Shown: positions 16,712 to 26,117, numbered from the stretch's first letter. The stretch is 64,000 bases of DNA from Neoroseomonas soli (GCF_018129065.1 NZ_JAAEDM010000002.1:62001-126000); one strand, 5' to 3'. Program-made: numbers and translations. The notes: generated by a model from the sequence alone, not told the origin.

Positions 16712-18472
16712 ATGAGCCACTGCGATCCCGTCACCCTCGAGATCATCCGCGGCGCCGCGCGCGCTGCGCAGGCGGAGATGGAGGCGCTGCTCGAACGCAC
16801 CGCCATGTCCGCCTTCATCCGTGAGAAGAAGGATTTCTACACTGCGCTGTTCGACGCGAACGGCGCCATGGCGGTCGGCAGCGACCTGCCCATCTTCGGC
16901 GACATCGTTGCCCCCGTCGCCGGACGTTTTCCGATCGAGACCATGCGGGAAGGCGACCTCTACTGGTATAATGACTGCTACGGCAGTCGTGGCGCCGTCT
17001 CCCATTCCAACGACCAGGTCTTCCTTGCGCCGACCTTCCACGAGGGGAAGCGCGTCGGCTTCGTGATGGGCTGGGCGCATTTCTCGGACATTGGCGGGCT
17101 GCGGCCGGGCTCCCTCAGCCCCGATGCGACGGACCATTTCCAGGAGGGCATCATCATCCCGCCGGTGCGCCTCGCGCGCGACGGCGAGACGAATGAGGAC
17201 CTGCTGCGCACCTTCTGGCGCAACAGCCGCTTCCCGACCCAGTCCCAGGGAGACACGCGCGCGCTGATGGCCGCGGTGCGGCTCGGCGAGAAGCGTCTGT
17301 CGGAAATGGCCGGCCGCTTCGGGCCGGAGGTGCTGGAGGACGCCTTCCGACAGTTGCTTGCCCGCACCGAGGCGACGGTGCGCGGGAAACTGCGGCAGAT
17401 CTTCCCCATTGGCACGACGCGCTTCGCCGATGCCATCGACACGGACGGCCATGGCAACGGCCCCTTCACGCTGCGCCTCGCACTGACGCGCACGGAAGAC
17501 GACCGCTTCATCTTCGATGCAACCGGGACCGACGACCAGGCGCCCGGCCCGGTGAACCTGCTGATGCACCCGGATGTGCCGGGCATGGCGCTCGGCCTCT
17601 ACGTGCTGCAGGGCACGACGGGGCAGGTGCTGAACGCCGGCGCCCCGCATGCCATCGATGAGGTGCGTCTGCGCGAGGGCTCCCTGTTGGCCCCGAAGGC
17701 GCCCGCGCCGCTCGGCCTGCGCGGGCTGACCATGATGCGGTTGCTCGCCGCGCTGCACGGGCTGGTGGCGGTGGCGCGGAACGGGGAGGCACCCGCCGCG
17801 CATTCCGCCTATGTCGTCATCGCCCTGCGCGGCACGGCGGAAGGCAAGCGTTTCCTGATGAGCGACGGCATAGGCGTCGGCTACGGCGCGCGCCCCTTCG
17901 CCGACGGCACCGACGCCGTCTATTTCGTCGCACAGGAGAACTACCCGGCGGAGTTCATGGAGCTCACCTACCCGGTGCGCCTGCGCGCCTACGGGCTGAA
18001 CCGCGATTCCGGCGGGCCCGGCCGGTTCCGCGGGGGCTGCGGCGTGATCCGCGAGTTCGAGGTGATGGCCGACGAGGCGATGCTCGCCGTGCGCATCGAC
18101 AGCGTGAAGAACCCGCCCTGGGGCGTGGCGGGCGGCATGAATGGCGGCTCGGGCCGTGCCGTGGTGAATCCGGGAACGGAGCGTGAGCGCATCCTCGCGC
18201 CGCTCTCGGACGGGACGATCCTGCGCAAGGGCGACGTCTTCCGGATCGAGACCGGCGGGGGCGGCGGCTGGGGCCACCCCTTCGACCGACCTGCGGATCA
18301 GGTGCTGGCCGATGTGCTCGGTGGCTTCGTCTCGCTGGAACGTGCGGCGCGCGACTATGGCGTCGTCGTCCGCGAAGGCACCGTGGACGAGGCCGCGACG
18401 GCGGCCCGCCGGATGCAGCGTCCGGCGACGGGCCTCTTTCACCGGAACGGATACCGCGATGCCGTCGCCTGA
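16712..18472 (+). CDS. Hydantoinase B/oxoprolinase family protein (HyuB-like)
   Basis: 586-residue protein of the hydantoinase B/oxoprolinase family, which with HyuA carries out ATP-dependent opening of 5-oxoproline, N-methylhydantoin or acetone-type substrates. The start MSHCDPVTLEIIRGA is typical of the family (an ATG seven codons earlier overlaps the ATPase stop and is an alternative). Other landmarks: ALFDANGAMAVGSDLPIFGD, NDCYGSRGAVSHSNDQVFLAPTF and the C-terminal GGGGGWGHPFDRPADQVLADVLGGFVS. Directly downstream of a peptide ABC importer and overlapping or next to hyuA. Confidence 0.92.
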   Translation: MSHCDPVTLEIIRGAARAAQAEMEALLERTAMSAFIREKKDFYTALFDANGAMAVGSDLPIFGDIVAPVAGRFPIETMREGDLYWYNDCYGSRGAVSHSNDQVFLAPTFHEGKRVGFVMGWAHFSDIGGLRPGSLSPDATDHFQEGIIIPPVRLARDGETNEDLLRTFWRNSRFPTQSQGDTRALMAAVRLGEKRLSEMAGRFGPEVLEDAFRQLLARTEATVRGKLRQIFPIGTTRFADAIDTDGHGNGPFTLRLALTRTEDDRFIFDATGTDDQAPGPVNLLMHPDVPGMALGLYVLQGTTGQVLNAGAPHAIDEVRLREGSLLAPKAPAPLGLRGLTMMRLLAALHGLVAVARNGEAPAAHSAYVVIALRGTAEGKRFLMSDGIGVGYGARPFADGTDAVYFVAQENYPAEFMELTYPVRLRAYGLNRDSGGPGRFRGGCGVIREFEVMADEAMLAVRIDSVKNPPWGVAGGMNGGSGRAVVNPGTERERILAPLSDGTILRKGDVFRIETGGGGGWGHPFDRPADQVLADVLGGFVSLERAARDYGVVVREGTVDEAATAARRMQRPATGLFHRNGYRDAVA

Positions 18473-18503
18473 CCTTCGCCCTGGATCGCGCGCCGCCGAG
18501 ACC

Positions 18504-20540
18504 ATGAAGCCGGAATTGTCGGCGCCCCTCATCGTCGCCGTGGACATCGGCGGCACCTTCACCGACGTCACGCTGCAGGATGCCGTGACGGGGCAGGCTT
18601 GGACGGCCAAGACTCCCTCCACGCCGCGCGACCCCTCCGAGGCCTTCGTCACCGGGGTGCGCCTGGCGCTCGATGCCGCCGGCCGCCGCGCGGAGGAGAC
18701 GGGCCGTGTCCTGCATGGCACCACTGTCGCGACCAACCTGATCCTGGAAGGCCGCACTGCGCCGACCGCGCTGCTGACCACGGCCGGCTTCCGCCATGTG
18801 CTGGAGATCGGCCGCGCCGACCTGCCGCGGCGGGACAATCTCTGGGCCTGGGTGAAGCCGAAGCGGCCGGTGCCGCCCTCGCTGGTCTTCGAGGCGGGCG
18901 GGCGCATGGCGTCGGACGGCAGCGAACTCGCGCCGCTCGACGAAGAAGCGGTGCGCGCGGCGGCGCGTGCGGCGAAGGCGGCGGGCGTCGCGGCGATCGC
19001 GGTCTGCTTCCTCCATGCCTTCGCCAATCCGGCGCATGAACGTCGCGCCCTGGCGATCCTCGCCGAGGAGGCGCCGGACCTGGCGCTGACCGCCTCGGTC
19101 GATGTCTTCCCCGTGGTGCGCGAATACGAACGCAGCATGGCCACGGTCCTGAACGCCGCCGTCATGCCAGCGGTGTCCACCTACATCGCGCGGCTCGAGA
19201 CGCGCCTGGAGCAGGCCGGCATCCACGCGCCGCTGCTGCTGATGAAGTCGAACGGCGGTGTCGCCGGCGCGGCGGCGATCGGGCGCGCGCCGGCGCAGAC
19301 CGCACTCTCGGGGCCGGCCGCGGGTGTGGTCGGGGCACGCGCCGTCGCTGCGGCGGCGGGGGTGGAAAACCTGATCACCGTGGATATCGGCGGTACCAGC
19401 GCCGACATCTGCCTGATCGCGAAGGGCGAGATCGGCCTGACCCAGACCGGCCGCGTCGGCCCCTGGCCGTTGCCGCTGCCGATGGTGGACATGGTGACGA
19501 TCGGCGCCGGCGGCGGGTCGCTCGCGCGCATCGGCGCCGATGGCGCGCTGACGGTCGGCCCGCAGAGCGCCGGCGCGGAACCCGGCCCCGCCTGCTACGG
19601 CCGCGGCGGCACGGAAGCGACGGTGACGGACGCGCATGTCGTGCTCGGCCACCTGCCGCCTTCGTTGCTCGGCGGGCGGATGACGCTCGATCCGGCCCTT
19701 GCGGAGGCGGCGATCGCCCGCGTCGCGCAGTCGCTGGACCTGACGCTCGATGCCGCCGCGCGCGGCATCCTCGCCATTGCCGACAACAACATGGTCGGCG
19801 CGATCCGCGTCGTCTCCGTGGAGCGCGGGCACGATCCGCGCGACTTCACCCTGGTGCCATTCGGCGGTGCCGGCCCGCTGCATGGCTGCGCGCTGGCGGA
19901 ACTGCTCGGCATCACCCGTGTGCTGGTGCCGCCGGCGCCCGGCGTGCTGTGCGCGCAGGGGCTGCTCGCCGCCGACCTCAAGGCCGAATTCACTCGCAGC
20001 ATCGCCGAGCCGCTGGACGGCGCGGATCTCGCGCGCATCGAGGCGGCCTTCGCCGCGCTCGAGGCCGAGGCCATTGCCTGGTTCGCGCTGGAACAGGTCG
20101 CCGAGGCCGACCGCCGCACCCGCCGCGTCGCGCTGATGCGCTACGAGGAACAGGGGCACGAACTCTCCATCCCCTGGACGGCGCCGGAGGCGCTGGGCGC
20201 CGCCTTCGCCGCCGCGCATCGTGGCCTCTACGGCTTCGACCTGCCGGAAGTCGCGGTCGAGATCGTCACCCTGCGCGTCGAGGCGGCCGGTGCCTTGCCC
20301 GCCCCGGCGCCCAGCCCGCCGCATGGCGGCAGCGCCGCGGAGGCCATGGTCGGCCGCCAGCGCATCCTGCTTCCCGGCGGCGCGGTGGAGGCGCCGGTGC
20401 TGGATCGTGCGCGTCTCGGTCCCGGTGCGGTCTTCCCCGGCCCGGCCATCGTCACCCAGTTGGATGCGACGACGCTGGTGGGCGCGGGATGGTCGGGCGA
20501 GGTCCATCCCTCCGGCGCCCTGCTGCTGACGCGGGGCTGA
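18504..20540 (+). CDS. Hydantoinase/oxoprolinase family protein (HyuA-like)
   Basis: 678-residue partner of HyuB with an ASKHA ATPase fold. Phosphate-binding motifs: VAVDIGGTFTDVTLQD near the N-terminus and LITVDIGGTSADICLIA in the middle. HGTTVATNLILEGRTAPTALLTT and SGPAAGVVGARAV are further family blocks, and the C-terminal third has the usual beta-rich domain. I chose the ATG at 18504 (MKPELSAPLIVAVDIGG); an ATG at 18459 in the same frame overlaps the hyuB stop by 14 nt and would add 15 residues. With HyuB and the importer it forms an uptake-and-hydrolysis module. Confidence 0.92.
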   Translation: MKPELSAPLIVAVDIGGTFTDVTLQDAVTGQAWTAKTPSTPRDPSEAFVTGVRLALDAAGRRAEETGRVLHGTTVATNLILEGRTAPTALLTTAGFRHVLEIGRADLPRRDNLWAWVKPKRPVPPSLVFEAGGRMASDGSELAPLDEEAVRAAARAAKAAGVAAIAVCFLHAFANPAHERRALAILAEEAPDLALTASVDVFPVVREYERSMATVLNAAVMPAVSTYIARLETRLEQAGIHAPLLLMKSNGGVAGAAAIGRAPAQTALSGPAAGVVGARAVAAAAGVENLITVDIGGTSADICLIAKGEIGLTQTGRVGPWPLPLPMVDMVTIGAGGGSLARIGADGALTVGPQSAGAEPGPACYGRGGTEATVTDAHVVLGHLPPSLLGGRMTLDPALAEAAIARVAQSLDLTLDAAARGILAIADNNMVGAIRVVSVERGHDPRDFTLVPFGGAGPLHGCALAELLGITRVLVPPAPGVLCAQGLLAADLKAEFTRSIAEPLDGADLARIEAAFAALEAEAIAWFALEQVAEADRRTRRVALMRYEEQGHELSIPWTAPEALGAAFAAAHRGLYGFDLPEVAVEIVTLRVEAAGALPAPAPSPPHGGSAAEAMVGRQRILLPGGAVEAPVLDRARLGPGAVFPGPAIVTQLDATTLVGAGWSGEVHPSGALLLTRG

Positions 20541-20604
20541 CCCGCGCTTGCCAAGCCGCCTGCTGCGCGTGAGCATCGCGCCCGAATCAATCGGGGGAAG
20601 GTCC

Positions 20605-21507
20605 ATGGCGGATCAAGGGATTGAGGTCGGTTTCATCGGCCTCGGCATGATGGGGCTTCCGATGGCGCGCAGCCTGGTCGCGCGCGGCTTCCGGGTGCTT
20701 GGCTGCGACCCCTCGGAAGCGGCCCGCGCGGCGGTGGCGGAAGGCGCGCCGGCCGGTGCGGTTGCCTTCGCGCCGGATCCGGCGGCGGTCGCGGCCAGGG
20801 CCGATGTCGTCGTGCTGATGCTGCCGAACAGCCGTGTCGTCGCGCAGGTGATGGAAGGCCCGGGTGGCCTGCTCGCCGCCCTGCGGCCGGGCACGCTGGT
20901 GATCGACATGAGTTCCTCGGAACCCGGCGAGACCCGGCGCCTCGCGGCACTGATCGAGGCGCGCGGCGCCGCGCTGGTGGATGCGCCGGTGTCCGGCAGC
21001 GTGGCCAAGGCGACGACCGGCACGCTCGCCATCATGGTCGGCGGCGAGGACGCGGCCTTCGCCAAGGCGGAGCCGGTGCTGAAGGGCATGGGCGAGAAGA
21101 TCATCCGCACCGGCGCGGTCGGCAGCGCGCATGCGATGAAGGCGCTGAACAATTTCGTCTATGCCGCGGGCCTGCTCGCGACGGCGGAAGCGCTGCGGAT
21201 GGGGTCTGCCCTCGGCCTCGACCTCGGCATCCTGACCGACGTGATGAATGCCTCCTCCGGCCGCAACATCGCCACCGAGACCAAGTCGCGGCAGGAGATC
21301 ATCAGCGGGCGCTACGCCGGCGGCTTCCAGCTCGGCCTGATGCGCAAGGACCTCGACACCGCGGGCAGCATCTCGGACCAGACCGGCATCGAGGCGCCGT
21401 CGCTCGCGCTCTGCCGCGGCCTTTGGGCGGAAGCCGTCGAGGCGCTGGGACCGGGCGTGGACAATACCGAGATACACCGGTTCCTGGGCATCCGGGCATC
21501 GCGGTGA
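20605..21507 (+). CDS. NAD(P)-dependent oxidoreductase, 3-hydroxyisobutyrate dehydrogenase family
   Basis: 300-residue beta-hydroxyacid dehydrogenase. The N-terminal GFIGLGMMGLPMARSL is the family signature and nucleotide-binding motif. The conserved SGSVAKATTGTLAIMVGG segment and the catalytic lysine helix (HAMKALNNFVYA) are present. It oxidises a 3-hydroxy acid or reduces a semialdehyde; the actual substrate cannot be read. Located 64 nt after HyuA and 17 nt before a Bug gene on the same strand, so it likely belongs to the same transcription unit. Confidence 0.92.
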   Translation: MADQGIEVGFIGLGMMGLPMARSLVARGFRVLGCDPSEAARAAVAEGAPAGAVAFAPDPAAVAARADVVVLMLPNSRVVAQVMEGPGGLLAALRPGTLVIDMSSSEPGETRRLAALIEARGAALVDAPVSGSVAKATTGTLAIMVGGEDAAFAKAEPVLKGMGEKIIRTGAVGSAHAMKALNNFVYAAGLLATAEALRMGSALGLDLGILTDVMNASSGRNIATETKSRQEIISGRYAGGFQLGLMRKDLDTAGSISDQTGIEAPSLALCRGLWAEAVEALGPGVDNTEIHRFLGIRASR

Positions 21508-21524
21508 GACGGAGGCAGGCGACC

Positions 21525-22484
21525 ATGATGAACCGACGCACCCTTCTGGCCGGCTCCAGCGCGGCGCTCCTCGCGACCCCAGCGCTGGCCCAGGCTTGGC
21601 CCGACCGGCCGATCCGGCTGGTGGTGGCCTTCCCCGCCGGCAGCGTGACGGACACGCTGATGCGGCATCTGGCGGAACCTCTCTCGCGCGAACTTGGCCA
21701 GCCGGTGATCGTGGACAACAGGCCGGGCGGCAGCGGCGTCGTGGGCACGGAAAGCGCGGCGCGCTCGGCGCCCGATGGTCACACCTGGTGCGTGCTGAGC
21801 GTGACCAACGGCGCGCTGAATACCTACACGGTGCGACGGCTCTCCTACGATCCGATCCGCGACTTCGCGCCGATCGGCTTCGTGGCGGAGACGGCCTATA
21901 TCCTCGTGGTGCCGGCGAGTTCCCCGGCGCGTGACTTGCGCGGCTTCATAGAGCACGCCAAGGCCGCGCGCACGCCGCTGACCTTCAGCCATGGCAATTC
22001 CAGCGCGCTGATCGCCTCGGCGACGCTCGCGCGGCTGGCCGGCGTCGAGATGACGGCGGTGCCCTATCGCGGCGGGCCGGAGGCGCTGACGGACGTCATC
22101 GCCGGGCGCATCGACAGCACCTTCACCGACTTCGCCGCCGGCATGCCGCAGGCGCGGGAAGGCAAGGTGCGCGTGCTGGCGGTGACCTCCCCGCAGCCTT
22201 TTTCCCTGGCGCCCGAGATCCCGACCGTGAAGTCGGTGCTGCCGGAGTTCGATTTCGACGTGTGGTTCGGCATCGGCGTGCCGGCCAATACGCCGGCGCC
22301 GATCATCGCTCGCGCCAACGCCGCGCTGAACAAGGTGCTGGGCGATGCGGAACTGGGGGAAAGGCTGGCGCGCCTCGGCTATGCGCCGCGCGGCAGTACG
22401 CCGCAGCAGTTCCAGGACTTCCTGCGCAACCAGATCACCGTGCTGACCGCCCGCGCGCGGGAAGCGGGGCTGGAACAGCAGTAG
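21525..22484 (+). CDS. Bug-family tripartite tricarboxylate transporter substrate-binding protein
   Basis: 319-residue Bug/TctC protein. Start MMNRRTLLAGSSAALLATPALAQ is a signal peptide with a twin-arginine-like RRTLL; cleavage is near residue 23. Then come WPDRPIRLVVAFPAGSVTDTLMRHLAEPLS, the VIVDNRPGGSGVVGTE loop and PDGHTW. It is the last gene of the plus-strand array that starts at 11320. No membrane components of a tripartite transporter are present. Confidence 0.92.
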   Translation: MMNRRTLLAGSSAALLATPALAQAWPDRPIRLVVAFPAGSVTDTLMRHLAEPLSRELGQPVIVDNRPGGSGVVGTESAARSAPDGHTWCVLSVTNGALNTYTVRRLSYDPIRDFAPIGFVAETAYILVVPASSPARDLRGFIEHAKAARTPLTFSHGNSSALIASATLARLAGVEMTAVPYRGGPEALTDVIAGRIDSTFTDFAAGMPQAREGKVRVLAVTSPQPFSLAPEIPTVKSVLPEFDFDVWFGIGVPANTPAPIIARANAALNKVLGDAELGERLARLGYAPRGSTPQQFQDFLRNQITVLTARAREAGLEQQ

Positions 22485-22509
22485 CGCGCCGCCTGCCTAC
22501 TCCGGCGCG
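22485..22509. terminator. Short hairpin between convergent genes
   Basis: Inverted repeat CGCGCCG / CGGCGCG (7 bp, 11-nt loop) spanning the 12-nt gap between the Bug gene and the opposing amidohydrolase gene, overlapping the latter's end. Weak but suitably placed for both strands. Confidence 0.35.
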
Positions 22510-24005
22510 TCGCAGAGATAGCGCCGGAGGTGGTAGGGCCGCGCCGCGAGCGCCGGGCAGAAGGAAGCGACGATCGGCTCCAGCCGCTCGAACAGCCCCT
22601 TCCATTCGGCATTGAGCGCTTCCAGCCGCTCACGCGCGGCCTCCGCCTCGATCGCCAGCTTCGCCAGGTCGATCGTCAGCAGCTTCCGGTCCTGCACCAC
22701 GAAACGGCCGCCGATCATGACGTGGCGGACGCTGGTGCCGTCCTCGGCGTGCACCATCTGGTTCACCGACCAGTGGTGCGGGATCCAGTTGATCGATCCA
22801 AGGTCGAGGAAGACGATGTCCGCCTTCATGCCCGGCGCGATGGCGCCGATGTCCTTGAAGCCGAGCGCGCGCGCGGAGCCGGTCGTCGCCGCCTCGTAGA
22901 CCTCCTCCACGCTGGCCCAGGCGCGTGGATCGGGCGTCTGCACCTTCGACAGCAGGGAGGCGGCGCGCATCGCCTCGTACATGTTCTGGTTGTCGGAGGA
23001 ACTCGATCCGTCGGTGCCGATGCCGACCGTGACGCCGAGATCCCGCGCCCGGCGGAAGCGGAACATGCCGTTGCCGAGCTTCATGTTGCTGCTGGGGTTG
23101 TGCGCAACCGCCGCCCCCGCGTCGCGCAGCCGTCTGAAGTCATCGTCGTCCAGCCAGATGCCGTGCGCGGCCGTGAAGTCCGGCGTCACGAGGCCGAGCG
23201 CATCCATGTGCGCGACCAGCGTCTTGCCGTAGCGGCGGATGCCGGTGATCGCCTGGACCTTGCTCTCGCCGACATGGGAATGCAGACCAATGCCGAAATC
23301 CCGCGCCAGGTCGCGGCAGCCGCAGAGGAAGGCGTCCGAGCAATGCAGCGGGATGGTGGGCGCCACCGCCGCGCGGATGTCCTTGCCGGCCCAACGCCAG
23401 TTCGCGAGCACGCCACGCATCGCATCCAGCGTGCGTTCCCAGGCAGGCAGGCGCAGGCGGTCCACCTGTGCGCGCAACGCATCGGGCAGGGCGTCGTAGA
23501 GGCCCGGGATGGCCTCGTACACGGTGCGGTCAGCGACCATCGGGGCGATGACCGCGCGCATGCCGACGCTGGCATAGGCCTCGGCCACTGCATCGAGCCC
23601 CTCGGCCGTGGGCAACGGCACTTCGGCGTAGAGGTCGTAGGCCGCGGTGCAGCCCTTCAGCACAAGCTCCGCCGCGTTGATCTGCGCGGCGAGCTTCTTG
23701 TCGGCCAGCGCCCGGTTGCCGCCGGTCCAGGGTCCGGCCGCCAGCAGCAGTTCGAGGGTCCAGCGGTCGCTTTGCCCGCGGGAGAGCGCGCTGTGGCCAT
23801 GGGTGTGCGCGTTGATCAGGCCGGGATGCAGCAGGAAGCCGGCGGCCTCGATCACGCGCGCGCCGGGTGGGGCCGAGAGGCCGGTGCCGACCTCCCGAAT
23901 GACGCCGTCCTGCACGAGGATGTCGGTCACCTCCGCGCGGCGCCGCGCGGGATCGGCCAGCCGTCCGCCGCGGATGAGGGTGAAGCCCGCTTCGATCTCC
24001 GCCAT
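22497..24005 (-). CDS. Amidohydrolase family protein (AtzB/TrzN/SAH-deaminase type)
   Basis: 502-residue metal-dependent hydrolase of the cytosolic deaminase/chlorohydrolase branch. Metal ligands are visible: HTHGHS (HxH, about residue 72), HSHVGESK, HGIWLDDDD and the late Asp in GTDGSSSSDNQNMYEAMR. The N- and C-terminal composite beta domain (LIRGGRLADPARRRAEVTDILVQDG...GMKADIVFLDLG) frames the barrel. It hydrolyses an amino or other leaving group of an imidazole-, triazine- or purine-like ring in relatives; the substrate here is unknown. Start MAEIEAGFTLIRGG at 24005 is preceded by AGGAGCAGCCGGC. Confidence 0.88.
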   Translation of the reverse strand: MAEIEAGFTLIRGGRLADPARRRAEVTDILVQDGVIREVGTGLSAPPGARVIEAAGFLLHPGLINAHTHGHSALSRGQSDRWTLELLLAAGPWTGGNRALADKKLAAQINAAELVLKGCTAAYDLYAEVPLPTAEGLDAVAEAYASVGMRAVIAPMVADRTVYEAIPGLYDALPDALRAQVDRLRLPAWERTLDAMRGVLANWRWAGKDIRAAVAPTIPLHCSDAFLCGCRDLARDFGIGLHSHVGESKVQAITGIRRYGKTLVAHMDALGLVTPDFTAAHGIWLDDDDFRRLRDAGAAVAHNPSSNMKLGNGMFRFRRARDLGVTVGIGTDGSSSSDNQNMYEAMRAASLLSKVQTPDPRAWASVEEVYEAATTGSARALGFKDIGAIAPGMKADIVFLDLGSINWIPHHWSVNQMVHAEDGTSVRHVMIGGRFVVQDRKLLTIDLAKLAIEAEAARERLEALNAEWKGLFERLEPIVASFCPALAARPYHLRRYLCDAPE

Positions 24006-24097
24006 GCCGGCTGCTCCTGTGCTGCGCTTTTGAGCGGTTTCCGTTCGCCTCGGCTCACGAAAGTCGCTCCAGGCCCTTGTTCTTGCGAGCATCTTCA

Positions 24098-24136
24098 CCC
24101 GACCAGATGATTCCACCTGATCGGGATCTGCTCTAG
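24098..24136. repeat. Hairpin plus CTAGAGCAGATC dispersed motif
   Basis: Read on the minus strand, CTAGAGCAGATC begins at the stop codon of the dehydrogenase gene (its TAG lies inside the motif). It is followed by an inverted repeat CCCGATCAG / CTGGTCGGG (9 bp with one G-U, 10-nt loop). A related copy of the motif occurs at 50413-50440. It lies in a 127-nt gap between two minus-strand genes and may be a small intergenic repeat doubling as a terminator. Confidence 0.4.
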
Positions 24137-25209
24137 ATGTTGGCACCCTTCAGCGCGGCGATCACTGCATCCGTGACCTGTGCGGTCGTCGCCGTGCCGC
24201 CGAGGTCCGGCGTCAGCACGTCGCCGCGGGCCGTCACCGCCTCCACCGCGCGCATCAGGCGTTGCGCAGCGGGTGCTTCGCCCAGGTGATCGAGCATCAT
24301 CGACGCGGTCCAGAAGGCGCCGAGCGGGTTGGCGATGCCCTTGCCGGTGATGTCGAAGGCCGATCCGTGGATCGGCTCGAACATCGAGGGCCGGCGCCGC
24401 TGCGGGTCGATGTTCCCCGTCGCGCCGATGCCGAGCGAGCCCGCCAGCGCGGAGGCGAGGTCGGACAGGATGTCGGCATGCAGGTTGGTCGCGACGATGG
24501 TGTCGATCGTGCCGGGCTTCATCACCATGCGCGCGGTCATGGCGTCCACCAGCATCTTCTCGACCGTCAGCGCGGGATAGTGGGACGTCACCTCGGCGCA
24601 GACCTCGTCCCACATCACCATGCCGTGGCGCTGGGCGTTGGATTTGGTGACCACCGTCAGGTGCCTGCGCGGGCGGGACATGGCGATCTCGCAGGCATGG
24701 CGGCAGATGCGCGCGACGCCCTCGCGGGTGAAGACCGCGACGTCCATCGCCACCTCGATCGGCAGCCCGCGATGGGCGCGCCCGCCGACGCCGGCGTATT
24801 CGCCCTCGGAATTCTCGCGCACGATCACCCAGTCGATCTGCTTGCCGAGATCCTCCCGCAGCGGGCCGCGCACGCCCGGCAGCAGGCGGGTGGGGCGGAC
24901 ATTCGCGTACTGGTCGAAGCCCTGGCAGATCGCCAGGCGCAATTCCCACAGGGTGATGTGGTCGGGAATGTCCGGCGCGCCGACGGCGCCGAAGAAGATG
25001 GCATCGAAGCCTTCGAACTGCTTCAGCCCGCCATCCGGCATCATCTTGCCGGTGCGGCGGTACATCTCGCTGCCCCAGTCGAAGGACTGGAAGGACAGCG
25101 AGAAGCCGCCCTGCGCCGCGGCGACGGCTTCCAGCACGCGGCAGCCCGCGTCGATGACCTCCGGTCCGATGCCGTCGCCCCCGATGGCGGCGATCCTGTG
25201 CTGGCGCAT
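24133..25209 (-). CDS. Tartrate/D-malate dehydrogenase (isocitrate/isopropylmalate dehydrogenase family)
   Basis: 358-residue NAD- and metal-dependent decarboxylating dehydrogenase. IAAIGGDGIGPEV opens the protein; GAVGAPDIPDHITLWELRLAICQGFDQYANVRPTRLLPG is characteristic of the TtuC/DmlA subgroup rather than LeuB. Substrate arginines and Tyr/Lys lie in the expected places (RENSEGEYAGVGG, KSN), and metal Asp residues in NLHADILSDLASALAGSLG. Likely oxidises tartrate or D-malate. The ATG at 25209 is preceded by AGGAGG. Upstream on the same strand, 82 nt away, is the DUF1028 gene. Confidence 0.88.
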   Translation of the reverse strand: MRQHRIAAIGGDGIGPEVIDAGCRVLEAVAAAQGGFSLSFQSFDWGSEMYRRTGKMMPDGGLKQFEGFDAIFFGAVGAPDIPDHITLWELRLAICQGFDQYANVRPTRLLPGVRGPLREDLGKQIDWVIVRENSEGEYAGVGGRAHRGLPIEVAMDVAVFTREGVARICRHACEIAMSRPRRHLTVVTKSNAQRHGMVMWDEVCAEVTSHYPALTVEKMLVDAMTARMVMKPGTIDTIVATNLHADILSDLASALAGSLGIGATGNIDPQRRRPSMFEPIHGSAFDITGKGIANPLGAFWTASMMLDHLGEAPAAQRLMRAVEAVTARGDVLTPDLGGTATTAQVTDAVIAALKGANI

Positions 25210-25291
25210 GGGCTGTTCCTCCTGTCTCCCGGCTTCCCTGCCGTCGCGTTGCGAGGCACGCAAGTCCTGATCGGTGTCCGCGCGCAAGTCT

Positions 25292-26011
25292 TCAGCGGCG
25301 GAACTTCAGGTCGAGGCCGCGGGCGCGCCAGCCGGCCTCGATCTCGTCCATGTCCGTCAGCCCGGCCGGATTGGCGCGGGAGGGACGGGTCGACAGGCCC
25401 GGCTCGGCCTGCGTCCGCCACAGGGCGAGCAGGCGGGACAGTTCCACCAGCGGGTCGGCGTGGTCGTCCACGCGCAGGTTGATGTCGGGGAAGTCCTCGG
25501 TGGTGGTGATCACCAGCGCGGCGGATTGCCTGCCGCGCTTGTCGCCGCCCGCCGCCTGGCCGGCATGCAGTGCCTCCATCAGGCGTTCGGGGAGGGGCAG
25601 GTCGCTGCGCCTCGCGAAGACCTCGGCGGTCTCGGTCACCACGCGCTCCCCCACGAGCATGTTGCCGGCGACGCTGAAGCCATCTCCGGCGACGGAGCCG
25701 CACCATTCCACGCAGTTCGCCCCGGTGAAGGCCGCGACGCGCCCCTGCGCGTCCACTGCGTGAATCTGCCGCAGGCCACGCCCTTGGTCCCCGGCCAGCG
25801 CGCTGTCCAGCGCCAGTTGCGGCGAGAGGCCGCGCGCCATGGCGTCCAGCACCGCCGGGCCGAGATATCGGTTGCTCATCGACTGCGTGGAGACCGCGCC
25901 CACCCCGGTGCGCAGGAAGGGGCAGGCTGCACCGACCGCCAGATTGCAGGTGGTGACGGCGACGGCGAAGGCGCCGGTGGACCGATCTCGCGCGACGATG
26001 GACCAGGTCAT
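25292..26011 (-). CDS. DUF1028 domain-containing protein
   Basis: 239 residues starting MTWSIVARDRSTGAFAVAVTTCNLAVGAACPF, a clear DUF1028 (putative Ntn-hydrolase fold) N-terminus. Further family blocks are GVGAVSTQSMSNRYLGPAVLDAMARG, DAQGRVAAFTGANCVEW and SVAGNMLVGERVV. The C-terminus has the DDHADPLVELSRL segment. Biochemical role of the family is not established. It leads a minus-strand group with a tartrate-type dehydrogenase and an amidohydrolase and is divergent from a Bug gene, so a role in degrading an organic acid derivative is plausible (inference only). Confidence 0.88.
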   Translation of the reverse strand: MTWSIVARDRSTGAFAVAVTTCNLAVGAACPFLRTGVGAVSTQSMSNRYLGPAVLDAMARGLSPQLALDSALAGDQGRGLRQIHAVDAQGRVAAFTGANCVEWCGSVAGDGFSVAGNMLVGERVVTETAEVFARRSDLPLPERLMEALHAGQAAGGDKRGRQSAALVITTTEDFPDINLRVDDHADPLVELSRLLALWRTQAEPGLSTRPSRANPAGLTDMDEIEAGWRARGLDLKFRR

Positions 26012-26117
26012 GGCGGAGGACTCCTGAACGACGCCGCATCCTGCACTGTCACGTCGCGGTTGACAGCAGGGCGCGGGCGCGCAGATGTGGACGCAATAAG
26101 CGGGAGGGACCAACGCC

